Below are positions 1 to 7,946 of a DNA stretch of 15,265 bases, piece after piece. Under the pieces are notes generated by a model. It searched no databases. It was not told the DNA's origin and saw only the letters and a list, made by a program, of their open reading frames with translations. A program made the position numbers and the translations under genes. The DNA is from an uncultured Parasutterella sp. (GTDB taxonomy: Bacteria; Pseudomonadota; Gammaproteobacteria; Burkholderiales; Burkholderiaceae_F): the NCBI GenBank assembly GCA_900766055.1, contig CAAFTZ010000018.1:1-15265 (forward strand), written 5' to 3'. Position 1 is the first letter of the stretch; every line of letters begins with the position of its first letter.

Positions 1-867
1 GAATCTAAAACGAAATTCGACGAGAATACTTTGCTGGACACGATCAAAGACGATCCGGCTTTTTCCGGCTATTCAAATTTGCTCTTTCCGAGAGGCCGCA
101 CAGAAGGATTAAGACTGAGAGAAGTCAGCCGTCTTCTTCCTTATCACAGCTATGTGATGCCGAAAGAATCCGCTGAAGTTCTCAACTATATGAAGGCTGC
201 AGTCTTAAAAGGAAAAAAGATTTTCTATCCCTTAAAGACAGCCTCAAACGGCAGACCGGTTGCAGGACTCTTCTTTTTTCGCGGCAAACCGGGAGCCCCG
301 TTCGCCATTATTTGTCCTGGCGGCGGTTTCCAATATGTCGGCGCAATTCACGAAGGTTTTCCGATTGCGAAGTTTCTGGCCGGAAAGGGAATCAATGCTT
401 TTGTGATTGTCTATCGTGACGGCAGTGCGCAGGCCGCCTGTGACGATTTAGCTCAGGGAATTGACTTCATCTTCGACCACGCAAAGGAACTCGAAGTTTC
501 AACTAAAAATTATTCTTTGTGGGGCGGCTCTGCCGGCGCCAGAATGGCTGCCTATCTCGGAAGCTACGGAGCGACCGAGTTCGGCGGAAAAACAAAACAG
601 CGTCCGAGCGCCGTCATTATGGAATACACCGGCCACAGCGATATCAGCGGTTCAGAACCCGCAACCTATGCTGTCGTCGGAGACCAGGACGGGATTGCTA
701 GTCCCTGGACCATGGAACAAAGAATCAATCGCCTTAAAGCTCAGGGAACACCGGCGGAATTCAGACTTATTCGCGGTATGCCGCACGGATTCGGCTTAGG
801 AACAGGAACACCTGCCGAGGGCTGGGCTCAGGATGCGCTCGACTTTTGGCTTAAAAATTCAAAATGA
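1..867 (+). CDS. Alpha/beta hydrolase, acetylesterase-like (5' partial)
   Basis: Serine hydrolase of the alpha/beta fold, probably an esterase acting on small acyl esters; the substrate cannot be read from the sequence. The frame is open to the first base (codons reading ESKTKFDENT precede the TTG at 31), so the true start lies outside the window and the TTG is not trusted. Counting from position 31, an oxyanion-loop motif CPGGGF lies at residues 95-100, the nucleophile elbow GGSAG at 165-169 (Ser167), a candidate acid in GDQD at 217-220 and the catalytic His in GMPHGF (His252). The HGGG-like glycine run before the elbow resembles the BD-FAE/acetylesterase group. No signal peptide can be judged because the N-terminus is missing. 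The TGA stop overlaps an ATG of the next frame, which marks it as part of a transcriptional unit with the reductases downstream. Family is firm, substrate unknown. Confidence 0.85.
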   Translation, partial: ESKTKFDENTLLDTIKDDPAFSGYSNLLFPRGRTEGLRLREVSRLLPYHSYVMPKESAEVLNYMKAAVLKGKKIFYPLKTASNGRPVAGLFFFRGKPGAPFAIICPGGGFQYVGAIHEGFPIAKFLAGKGINAFVIVYRDGSAQAACDDLAQGIDFIFDHAKELEVSTKNYSLWGGSAGARMAAYLGSYGATEFGGKTKQRPSAVIMEYTGHSDISGSEPATYAVVGDQDGIASPWTMEQRINRLKAQGTPAEFRLIRGMPHGFGLGTGTPAEGWAQDALDFWLKNSK

Positions 868-878
868 GGACAAGGGAA

Positions 879-1856
879 ATGAAGACAAGAAAGTTAAGTG
901 AAGGATTAGAGGTTTCGGACCTCGGTTACGGTGCCATGAGTCTTTCTCATGGTTACGGGGAAGCCACGGACAGAAAGGACGCGGTAAAGATTTTGAGGCA
1001 GGCGCTTGACTGCGGCTACACCTATTTTGATACCGCCGAAGTCTATGGCCCGTACATCAATGAAGAAATTGTCGGAGAAGCTTTAAAGCCTTTCCGCGAC
1101 GAAGTGGTTATTTCCACGAAGTTCGGTATTTCTTTTTCCGAATACACGCACGGCGACATCATTTCTGACGCGCGTCCTGAAAAGATCCGTCAGTCGGTAG
1201 AAGGTTCTCTGAAACGTCTTCAGACAGAAACCATCGACCTGTACTTCCAGCATCGTATCGACCCGAAGGTCGAACCCGAAGTCGTTGCCGAAGTGATGGG
1301 TGGGCTGATTAAGGAAGGAAAGATCCGTCATTGGGGTGTATCCGTTGCACCGGAAGATTACATCCGCCGCGCCCACAAGGTCACACCGATCAGTGCGGTT
1401 CAGGACCGTTACTCCATGATGGCAAGAGGCATTGAAAAGCTCTTTCCGACGCTGGAAGAACTTGGCATCGGTTTTGTGGCTTATTCTCCGCTCGCCAACG
1501 GCTTGCTTTCCGGCGCATATGAAAAAGCCACGAATAAGAACTTCGAAGCTGTGGTCGATTACCGCTCCCGTATGCCGCAGTTCACGCCGGAAGCCATGAA
1601 GAAAAATGAAGAACTCATGGCGTTCCTTCAGAAGACCGCGGAAGAACACAGCGCAACCATGTCACAGCTCTCCCTAGCTTGGATGCTCGGCAAACATTCT
1701 TGGCTAACAGCTATCCCCAGCAGCCGTAAACTCGAAAGAATCGTTGAGAACGCCGGCGGCGCAGTCGTCAAACTCTCGGCAGAGGAAATCAAGGCAATTG
1801 ACGAAGCCCTCGATAAACTGCCTAAGTCGGATATTTTCGGTGTGAAGAACAATTAA
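879..1856 (+). CDS. Aldo/keto reductase, AKR13/YajO-like
   Basis: NAD(P)H-dependent oxidoreductase with a TIM barrel, reducing aldehydes or ketones in the cytoplasm. From the ATG at 879 the protein is 325 residues, usual for the family. The catalytic tetrad is complete: Asp51 and Tyr56 in FDTAEVYG, Lys81 in STKFG and His125 in YFQHR. The opening RKLSEGLEVSDLGYGAMSLS, the early GYG-x-ATD segment and NEEIVGEAL resemble the AKR13 / perakine-reductase-like group. An earlier in-frame ATG at 864 overlaps the previous stop, but a Shine-Dalgarno GAGGA at 866-870 sits 8 bases before 879, so I chose 879. It is co-transcribed with the upstream hydrolase and with a second, different reductase 11 bases downstream. 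The natural substrate is unknown. Confidence 0.93.
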   Translation: MKTRKLSEGLEVSDLGYGAMSLSHGYGEATDRKDAVKILRQALDCGYTYFDTAEVYGPYINEEIVGEALKPFRDEVVISTKFGISFSEYTHGDIISDARPEKIRQSVEGSLKRLQTETIDLYFQHRIDPKVEPEVVAEVMGGLIKEGKIRHWGVSVAPEDYIRRAHKVTPISAVQDRYSMMARGIEKLFPTLEELGIGFVAYSPLANGLLSGAYEKATNKNFEAVVDYRSRMPQFTPEAMKKNEELMAFLQKTAEEHSATMSQLSLAWMLGKHSWLTAIPSSRKLERIVENAGGAVVKLSAEEIKAIDEALDKLPKSDIFGVKNN

Positions 1857-1867
1857 GGAGGTTGAAT

Positions 1868-2710
1868 ATGCTGTACAAGACTCTGAATAACGGCGTCAAA
1901 ATGCCGATGCTCGGTTTTGGTGTTTTCCAAGTTACCGATCCTGAAGAATGCCGAAAGGCTGTTCTCTGTGCTTTAGAAAACGGCTATCGCTCCATTGATA
2001 CAGCTCAAGCCTATGGCAACGAAGAAGCCGTCGGGCAGGCCATCAAAGACAGCGGTATTCCTAGAGATGAACTGTTCATTACGACTAAGCTCTGGATCAC
2101 AGATGTCTGCTATGAAGGTGCAAAGAAGGCATTTGCGGCCTCTCTGGAAAAGCTCGGCCTCGATTACCTGGACCTCTATCTGATCCATCAGCCGTATCAC
2201 GATTACTACGGCGCATGGAGAGCCATGGAAGAATTCCTGAAGGAAGGACGCGCTCGCGCGATCGGTGTTTCTAACTTCGATATGGGCCGAATCGCAGACT
2301 TAATCGCTTTCAATGAAGTCAAGCCGGCCGTCGATCAGATCGAGTGCAACATCTTTAATCAGCGCCATTCAGACGAAGAATATCTGAATTCCAAAGGCAT
2401 CGCGATGGAAAGCTGGGCTCCGTTCGCAGAAGGCAAGAACGATCTGTTCCACAACCCGGTGCTTCTGAAGATCGGCGAAAAATACGGCAAATCTATCGCT
2501 CAGGTCGTTCTTCGCTGGCAGCTTCAAAGAGGCATCATCTGCATTCCGAAGAGCGTTAACCCGGATCGTATCCGTCAGAACATCGACGTCTTTGACTTCG
2601 AACTGTCTTCCGATGATATGGCCGCCATTAACGCTTTGGATCAGAAGAAGACCGCTTTCTTTGACCACAATGATCCGAAGATGGTCGAGTGGCTCACCAA
2701 GCTTCATTGA
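1868..2710 (+). CDS. Aldo/keto reductase, 2,5-diketogluconate reductase-like (AKR5 type)
   Basis: Cytoplasmic NADPH-dependent carbonyl reductase of 280 residues. Tetrad residues are Asp44 and Tyr49 in SIDTAQAYGNE, Lys74 in TTKLW and His107 in LIHQP. GVSNF and the C-terminal IPKSVNPDRIRQN, which in this family binds the 2'-phosphate of NADPH, are both present. The pattern matches the DkgA/DkgB/YvgN group, whose members act on 2,5-diketo-D-gluconate, methylglyoxal and other small aldehydes and ketones; which one applies here is not visible. A TTG at 1862 extends the frame by two codons, but a full AAGGAGG at 1855-1861 lies 6 bases before the ATG at 1868, so 1868 is the start. That Shine-Dalgarno overlaps the stop of the previous gene, as in a tightly coupled operon. 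Confidence 0.93.
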   Translation: MLYKTLNNGVKMPMLGFGVFQVTDPEECRKAVLCALENGYRSIDTAQAYGNEEAVGQAIKDSGIPRDELFITTKLWITDVCYEGAKKAFAASLEKLGLDYLDLYLIHQPYHDYYGAWRAMEEFLKEGRARAIGVSNFDMGRIADLIAFNEVKPAVDQIECNIFNQRHSDEEYLNSKGIAMESWAPFAEGKNDLFHNPVLLKIGEKYGKSIAQVVLRWQLQRGIICIPKSVNPDRIRQNIDVFDFELSSDDMAAINALDQKKTAFFDHNDPKMVEWLTKLH

Positions 2711-2724
2711 TTAGGAGACGATGC

Positions 2725-3774
2725 ATGAAAAAAACTTTACTCGCAGTTCTGTTGGGTTCCTTTGCTTTCGCTTCCTTTGCTCAGCCGATCACGATTGAAA
2801 AGCAGGGCGCATTCTCTGCCGGCGGAACAGTTATCGAAGCCAAGAAAACTTTCGATCCGTACCATCCGGAACCGGATGCTATGACGCTGCATGGTGATCA
2901 CGCTAATGTGATTTACCAAATTCCGGTTCATGCTAAGAATATTTCCTTAATGTTCCTGCACGGCGCCGGCCAGTCCATGAGAACTTGGCAGACAACGCCT
3001 GACGGCAGAGAAGGCTTCCAGAGCGTCTTCCTGCGTAAAGGTTATCCGGTTTATTTGATCGATCAGCCTCGCCGCGGCGATGCGGGCAGGGCAACCGTCG
3101 ACGGAACGATTAAGGCAAGTCCCGATGAACAGTTCTGGTTCGGTCAGTTCCGTATGGGTCTATGGCCGAAGTTCTATGACAATTCAGCCTTTGCCAGCCA
3201 AAAGGATCTGAATTCTTTCTGGCGTCAGATGACGCCGAATACCGCACCGTACAATGACAAAGTCATCGCCGATGCCGTTACTGACGCTTTGAAGAAGACG
3301 GAAGGCACCGTCCTCATCACTCATTCTCAAGGCTGCGGACCCGGATGGCTCATCGGAACGGAAGCCGGAAACAATTTGAAGGGCATCATTGCGTTTGAAC
3401 CGGGTTCAGGATTCATTTTCCCGGAAGGCAAAGTTCCTGCTCCTATTCCGAATAACAGTTTCTTCGGTCCTACTAAAGCTGTCGGCGTTCCCGTTAGTGA
3501 GTTCAAAAAGCTGACAAGGTTCCCGATCCTCATCGTTTACGGTGACAATATTCCGAAGACCGAAGTAAAGAATCCCTACCAGGATTACTGGAGAGCGGCT
3601 TCGACGATGGCTCAGGAATTCGTCAAAGCTGTGAATGCCGAAGGCGGTCACGCTAAAGTGCTCCATCTGCCGGACGTCGGTATTAAAGGCAATACGCACT
3701 TTCCGTTCTCTGATAAGAACAGCGCGGAAGTCGCTAAGGTAGTGGAAAAGTGGCTTAGTGACAACGTTAAGTAA
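2725..3774 (+). CDS. Secreted alpha/beta hydrolase (esterase-like)
   Basis: Exported serine hydrolase of 349 residues. Residues 1-19 form a classic Sec signal peptide (MKK, a hydrophobic core, then ASFA before Gln20), so it should act in the periplasm or outside. The mature enzyme has an oxyanion-loop segment LHGAGQS near 78-84, a nucleophile elbow THSQGCG (Ser201), a candidate acid in AFEPGSGF (Glu225) and a late His in GNTHF (His325). The spacing, with EPG following the nucleophile strand and GNTHF near the end, is that of a widespread but little-characterised secreted esterase group. A longer frame from 2689 would overlap the previous gene and bury the signal peptide; AGGAG at 2713-2717, 7 bases before 2725, decides the start. 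It is the last gene of the operon, 14 bases after the second reductase and followed by a terminator. Substrate unknown; the acid assignment is an inference. Confidence 0.9.
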   Translation: MKKTLLAVLLGSFAFASFAQPITIEKQGAFSAGGTVIEAKKTFDPYHPEPDAMTLHGDHANVIYQIPVHAKNISLMFLHGAGQSMRTWQTTPDGREGFQSVFLRKGYPVYLIDQPRRGDAGRATVDGTIKASPDEQFWFGQFRMGLWPKFYDNSAFASQKDLNSFWRQMTPNTAPYNDKVIADAVTDALKKTEGTVLITHSQGCGPGWLIGTEAGNNLKGIIAFEPGSGFIFPEGKVPAPIPNNSFFGPTKAVGVPVSEFKKLTRFPILIVYGDNIPKTEVKNPYQDYWRAASTMAQEFVKAVNAEGGHAKVLHLPDVGIKGNTHFPFSDKNSAEVAKVVEKWLSDNVK

Positions 3775-3784
3775 TTGAGCTAAA

Positions 3785-3819
3785 AAGATCGGTCAGAGGC
3801 AAAATCTTTGGCCGATTTT
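3785..3819 (+). terminator. Rho-independent terminator closing the hydrolase/reductase operon
   Basis: An inverted repeat follows the stop of the secreted hydrolase. Arm 3785-3794 pairs with 3810-3819, with two G-T pairs, and the core ATCGG pairs with CCGAT. The loop of about 15 bases can close further. The 3' arm ends in TTTT followed by CCTTT. It separates the operon from the UvrA-like gene. Confidence 0.6.
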
Positions 3820-3847
3820 CCTTTGGACAGACAATAGGTGAAGGCAA

Positions 3848-6355
3848 ATGAAAGACGACATTCTTGTGAGAGGCGCTCGGGTTCACAATCTCAAAAACAT
3901 GGATGTGGACATCCCGCTCAATGAACTGGTAGCGATCTCCGGTCTTTCGGGCTCCGGTAAGTCTTCGTTAGCCTTAGGTGTGCTCTATGCCGAAGGATCG
4001 CGCCGTTACTTAGAAGCGCTGTCCGCCTACACTCGCCGACGACTCACACAAACCCAGGATGCCAAGGTCGACTCCGTAGAAAATATTCCTGCCGCGCTCG
4101 CGCTGCATCAAAGACCTTCCACGCCGGATATTCGGAGCACGTTCGGGACGCTAACGGAGCTTTTCAATTCAATCCGTCTAATGTTCTCGCGTCTCGGCTC
4201 TCACCGCTGTCCGAACGGCCATTATTTGCCGCCGACGCCGGCTGTGGCTCTGGGGCAAAAACTCAAATGTCCTGTCTGCGGTGTTGAGTTTGACGCTCCG
4301 AGTGCAGAGGACTTTTCTTTCAATAGTTCAGGTGCCTGTCCGACCTGCGGCGGAACCGGAATCGCCGTTACCGTCAATCGTGCAAGTCTCGTTCCGGACG
4401 AGTCATTAAGCATTGATCAAGGTGCCGTAAAACCTTGGGGCACGCTTATGTGGTCGCTGATGACGGAAGTATGCAAGGCCATGGGTGTCAGAACAAATAT
4501 TCCGTTCAAAGATTTAACGCCGGAAGAAAAGAAAATCGTCTATGACGGGCCGGCCGTTAAAAAGCACATCGTCTATACCAACAAAGGCAGCGGTCAAGCC
4601 GTTCCTTTGGACTTTACTTACTTCAATGCCGTCAGCACGGTTGAAAACGCGCTCTCAAAGGTTAAAGACGAGAAGGGCATGAAACGGATTGAGAAGTTCC
4701 TGACAAAAGGTCCGTGCCCTGGCTGCCATGGAACACGCTTTAATGAGCGAGCGCTTTCAACCAAACTCATGGGTAAAAACATCGCCGAAGTCTGCGCGAT
4801 GACGCTATCAGAGCTCGTTGTATGGGTTCAGAAGATACCGGGAACAATGCCGCCTGAAATGAAGAAAATGGCGCAAAGTATCGTCAACGAGTTCTTAAGA
4901 ACTGCAGAGCGTTTAACAAACCTTGGACTTTCCTATCTATCCTTGGATCGAGCGGGCAGTACGCTTTCTAACGGCGAACTTCAGAGAGTCCAGATTTCTC
5001 GTGCAGTTAGGAGCGACACAACCGGTGTGCTCTATGTCCTTGACGAACCTTCGATCGGACTTCATCCTTATAACGTAGACGGGCTGATGAAAATTGTTCG
5101 CGAGTTGGTGGACCGCAAAAATTCAGTGGTTCTCGTGGATCACGATCCGAGAATTTTGATGGACGCGGATCAGTTAATTGAAATTGGTCCCGGCGCCGGC
5201 AAAGAAGGCGGTCGAATCGTCACGCAAGGGACTCCATTAGAAGCTGAAAAGAATCCTCATTCTTTAATCGGTCCGTATCTGGCTGGTAAAGAGTCTTTGA
5301 AGGTACGCAATCGCGCCTCCGAAAAGGAGATGTTCGAAAAGGGCTCTATCAGAATTAAGACTAAACCGTTCTATACCGTCAAAGCCTTAGATGTCTCAAT
5401 CCCCAAAGGAAGAATGATTGCTGTCACAGGGGTATCAGGATCCGGTAAAACTTCACTCGTTATCGAATGCTTAGTACCCGCGCTTCAGGCGGTTATTCAA
5501 GGAATAAGACTTCCTGAGCATGTTGAGTCAATTGAAGCAAAGGGCATTCAGTCCGTCAAAGTTATTGACTCTAAGCCTATCGGGGCAAACGTTCGTTCGA
5601 CAGTTGCGACGTACGACGGTGTATTTGATGACTTGAGAAAGTTGTTTGCCAAAACGCCGGATGCGAAGGCCAAAGGACTAACGGCCGGAGACTTTTCTTA
5701 CAACACGGGTAAGCTGCGCTGTCCGGTGTGCGACGGAACCGGCATCATCACGATGGATGTTCAGTTCCTTCCGGATGTCGATACGATCTGCCCCAGCTGC
5801 GGAGGTTCCAGATACGGAAAAGAGGCTTATGACATCCTATGGAAGAGCAAGAAAAAAGACTCTGTATCGGTTTCTCTGCCCGGTCTGCTGAAGCTCACCG
5901 TCGAAGAAGCAGCCGGCATACTTCATGAAGAAACGAAAATCGCCAAACAGCTAAAGATCCTTCAGGATCTCGGCGTGAGTTACCTGACGCTCGGAGAGGC
6001 AACGCCTGCTTTATCTGGCGGGGAAGCCCAAAGATTGAAGCTAGCATACGAGATGGAAACGCCTCAGCAGGGTTCGGTATTTGTTTTTGATGAACCGACG
6101 ATCGGACTGCATCCTCAGGATGTAAAAAAACTGATATTGATTTTTGATCATCTGATTCAATTGGGTGCAACGGTGATTGTCATCGAGCACGACTTAGAAC
6201 TCGTCACGAACTGCGACTACATCATTGACATGGGTCCGTGGGGCGGTACCGAGGGCAACAGGGTCGTGGTAGCAGGCACACCGGAAGCCGTGGCTGCAAG
6301 TCCGGAAAGCATTACCGGAAGATATCTGAAGCAAGTGCTGGCTGAGGACAAGTAG
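3848..6355 (+). CDS. UvrA-family ABC ATPase, class II-like (no UvrB-binding domain)
   Basis: Tandem ABC ATPase of 835 residues related to excinuclease subunit UvrA, which is usually about 940. First ATP site: Walker A GLSGSGKSS (32-40), signature LSNGE (373-377), Walker B VLDEP (397-401), His432. Second site: GVSGSGKTS (528-536), signature LSGGE (722-726), FDEP (747-750), His781. Zinc cysteines are C141/C144 with C164/C167, a CPGC pair at 290/293, and C625/C628 with C648/C651. In E. coli UvrA the first zinc cysteines lie near residue 253 because the UvrB-binding domain precedes them; here they begin at 141, so that domain appears absent. This is the class II (UvrA2) arrangement, linked in other bacteria to tolerance of DNA-binding drugs and not to standard excision. 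The first signature has Asn375 where Gly is expected. AAGG at 3841-3844 is close to the ATG at 3848. No drug exporter adjoins it. A true uvrA would have to lie elsewhere. Confidence 0.9.
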   Translation: MKDDILVRGARVHNLKNMDVDIPLNELVAISGLSGSGKSSLALGVLYAEGSRRYLEALSAYTRRRLTQTQDAKVDSVENIPAALALHQRPSTPDIRSTFGTLTELFNSIRLMFSRLGSHRCPNGHYLPPTPAVALGQKLKCPVCGVEFDAPSAEDFSFNSSGACPTCGGTGIAVTVNRASLVPDESLSIDQGAVKPWGTLMWSLMTEVCKAMGVRTNIPFKDLTPEEKKIVYDGPAVKKHIVYTNKGSGQAVPLDFTYFNAVSTVENALSKVKDEKGMKRIEKFLTKGPCPGCHGTRFNERALSTKLMGKNIAEVCAMTLSELVVWVQKIPGTMPPEMKKMAQSIVNEFLRTAERLTNLGLSYLSLDRAGSTLSNGELQRVQISRAVRSDTTGVLYVLDEPSIGLHPYNVDGLMKIVRELVDRKNSVVLVDHDPRILMDADQLIEIGPGAGKEGGRIVTQGTPLEAEKNPHSLIGPYLAGKESLKVRNRASEKEMFEKGSIRIKTKPFYTVKALDVSIPKGRMIAVTGVSGSGKTSLVIECLVPALQAVIQGIRLPEHVESIEAKGIQSVKVIDSKPIGANVRSTVATYDGVFDDLRKLFAKTPDAKAKGLTAGDFSYNTGKLRCPVCDGTGIITMDVQFLPDVDTICPSCGGSRYGKEAYDILWKSKKKDSVSVSLPGLLKLTVEEAAGILHEETKIAKQLKILQDLGVSYLTLGEATPALSGGEAQRLKLAYEMETPQQGSVFVFDEPTIGLHPQDVKKLILIFDHLIQLGATVIVIEHDLELVTNCDYIIDMGPWGGTEGNRVVVAGTPEAVAASPESITGRYLKQVLAEDK

Positions 6356-6380
6356 TGCGGCGGGAAATTTCGCAAGAAGT

Positions 6381-6403
6381 CTTTAGCGATAAAGCATATT
6401 TTT
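6381..6403 (+). terminator. Weak candidate terminator after the UvrA-like gene
   Basis: CTTTA (6381-6385) pairs with TAAAG (6390-6394) around a GCGA tetraloop and is followed by CATATTTTT. The stem is only 5 bp and A/T-rich, so this is a weak call. It lies in the 94-base gap before rarA, which must also hold the rarA promoter if rarA has its own. Confidence 0.25.
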
Positions 6404-6449
6404 AGAAAATATCCGAAAATATTACAAAGAATTTTTGAGTACTTTTTTC

Positions 6450-7904
6450 ATGGAAACAGATCTCTTCGGAAATCCGGATTTGCCTGACACAACTAAAAAC
6501 GCTGCGGCTGAAGCCGCTAAAGCGACGCGCAAAGCTGCGCCTAAAGATCAGGCGTCGCCCTTGGCGGAACGCCTTCGTCCTAACACGATTGACGAAGTTG
6601 TGGGCCAAAAGCATCTGCTTGGTCCCGGAAAACCGTTGAGAAGCGCGTTTGAAAACGCTCATCCGCACTCTATGATTTTGTGGGGTCCTCCCGGTGTTGG
6701 CAAGACCACGCTTGCCCGCTTGATGGCCGATGCCTTCGGTCTGCCGTTTATTTCGATTTCTGCTGTGCTCGGCGGAGTGAAGGATATTCGTGATGCGGTA
6801 GAAAAGGCCACTGCGAACAGAGAAAAAACAGGGTGCTCAACTGTTGTTTTTGTGGATGAAGTCCATCGATTCTCTAAGAGTCAGCAGGACGCTTTCCTGC
6901 CGCACGTAGAAAGCGGACTCTTTACTTTTATCGGCGCAACCACAGAAAATCCCAGTTTTGAAGTAATTTCGGCGCTCTTGTCTCGCTCCACGGTTTATGT
7001 GCTCGAGTCCCTCAAGGACGAAGACTTAAAAGAGCTCCTCGAACGAGCTCTGACCAGAGAGTACCCCGGCCTGAAAGTGAATGATGAGGCCGAAAAGATC
7101 CTCATTGGCTTGGCTGATGGCGACGCGAGACGCTTCCTGAACGCTCTGGAAGTCTCGGCCACGATGGCAAAAGACCGAGGCATTAAGGTCATTGACGAGA
7201 AATTCGTCCGTGCAGCGTTGCCGGCAACAATTCGCCGATTTGATAAAGGAGGCGATAACTTTTATGACCAGATATCGGCACTGCACAAATCCGTGCGTGG
7301 TTCCGATCCGGACGCCGCTTTGTACTGGATGTGCCGAATGCTCGACGGAGGCGTTGATCCTTTATACATCGCACGCCGCTTAATGCGGATGTCGATCGAA
7401 GATATCGGTTTGGCAGATCCCCGCGGAATGGAAATCACAACCAACGCTGTCGATATCTACGAAAGACTCGGTTCGCCCGAAGGGGAACTGGCATTAGCCA
7501 ATGCCGTGGTTTATTTAGCTTGTGCACCGAAGTCGGTCTCGGTTTACAAGGCATTTAACAAGATGAGAGCCTTTGTGAAGCAGGACGGAACGCGTCCCGT
7601 GCCGATGCACATTCGCAATGCTCCGACAAAACTCATGCAGAAAGTCGGCAACGGCGCCGGTTATCGCTATCCTCCGGATGAACCCGGCTCCTTTGCCGCC
7701 GGTGTCAAATACTTCCCGGATGATATGGATGAGATTCGACTCTACAAGCCGTCGCCTAGAGGCCTCGAGATCAAGATCGGAGAAAAACTCGCTCAGCTTC
7801 ATGCTCTGAATGAGGAGGCCAGAAGGAGCGGCGACATGCCCAAAGGCAGAAGCGTTGGGACAAAGCAGGCTAGCGAGCCCGATCCCAACATTCATACCGA
7901 ATAG
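6450..7904 (+). CDS. rarA: Replication-associated recombination protein RarA (MgsA), AAA+ ATPase
   Basis: Clamp-loader-like AAA+ ATPase that works at stalled replication forks; 484 residues from the ATG at 6450, slightly longer than usual because of an Ala/Lys-rich linker at about 17-37. The core begins at PLAERLRPNTIDEVVGQ. Walker A is GPPGVGKTT (79-87), Walker B VVFVDEVH (132-139), sensor 1 GATTENPSF (162-170) and the arginine finger is Arg179 in LLSRS. The C-terminal part carries RRLMRMSIEDIGLADP and the conserved tetramerisation-region pattern. Start choice is uncertain: a TTG at 6435 is in frame five codons upstream, and neither has a convincing Shine-Dalgarno (AAAGA at 6426-6430 would serve the TTG). 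METDLF looks like a normal RarA start, so I prefer 6450. It converges on cysK, with a shared hairpin in the 42-base gap. Confidence 0.95.
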   Translation: METDLFGNPDLPDTTKNAAAEAAKATRKAAPKDQASPLAERLRPNTIDEVVGQKHLLGPGKPLRSAFENAHPHSMILWGPPGVGKTTLARLMADAFGLPFISISAVLGGVKDIRDAVEKATANREKTGCSTVVFVDEVHRFSKSQQDAFLPHVESGLFTFIGATTENPSFEVISALLSRSTVYVLESLKDEDLKELLERALTREYPGLKVNDEAEKILIGLADGDARRFLNALEVSATMAKDRGIKVIDEKFVRAALPATIRRFDKGGDNFYDQISALHKSVRGSDPDAALYWMCRMLDGGVDPLYIARRLMRMSIEDIGLADPRGMEITTNAVDIYERLGSPEGELALANAVVYLACAPKSVSVYKAFNKMRAFVKQDGTRPVPMHIRNAPTKLMQKVGNGAGYRYPPDEPGSFAAGVKYFPDDMDEIRLYKPSPRGLEIKIGEKLAQLHALNEEARRSGDMPKGRSVGTKQASEPDPNIHTE

Positions 7905-7909
7905 AAGGG

Positions 7910-7933
7910 CAAGCCTCGCAAATGCGAGGCTTG
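7910..7933. terminator. Bidirectional hairpin between rarA and cysK
   Basis: A perfect 10-bp stem, CAAGCCTCGC (7910-7919) and its complement (7924-7933), encloses an AAAT loop between two convergent genes. T-runs are poor on both sides (TATTCAATCACTTTT on plus; CCCTTCT on minus), so efficiency is uncertain, but position and perfect pairing support a shared terminator. Confidence 0.65.
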
Positions 7934-7946
7934 TATTCAATCACTT

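Noticed and set aside
864..878. ATG at 864 as the start of the first aldo/keto reductase
   Set aside because: It overlaps the previous stop, and the Shine-Dalgarno GAGGA lies after it, properly spaced for the ATG at 879, where family-like sequence begins.
1083..1649. A long minus-strand frame opposite the first aldo/keto reductase
   Set aside because: It is fully antisense to a gene with an intact catalytic tetrad and normal length; no domain or ribosome binding site supports it.
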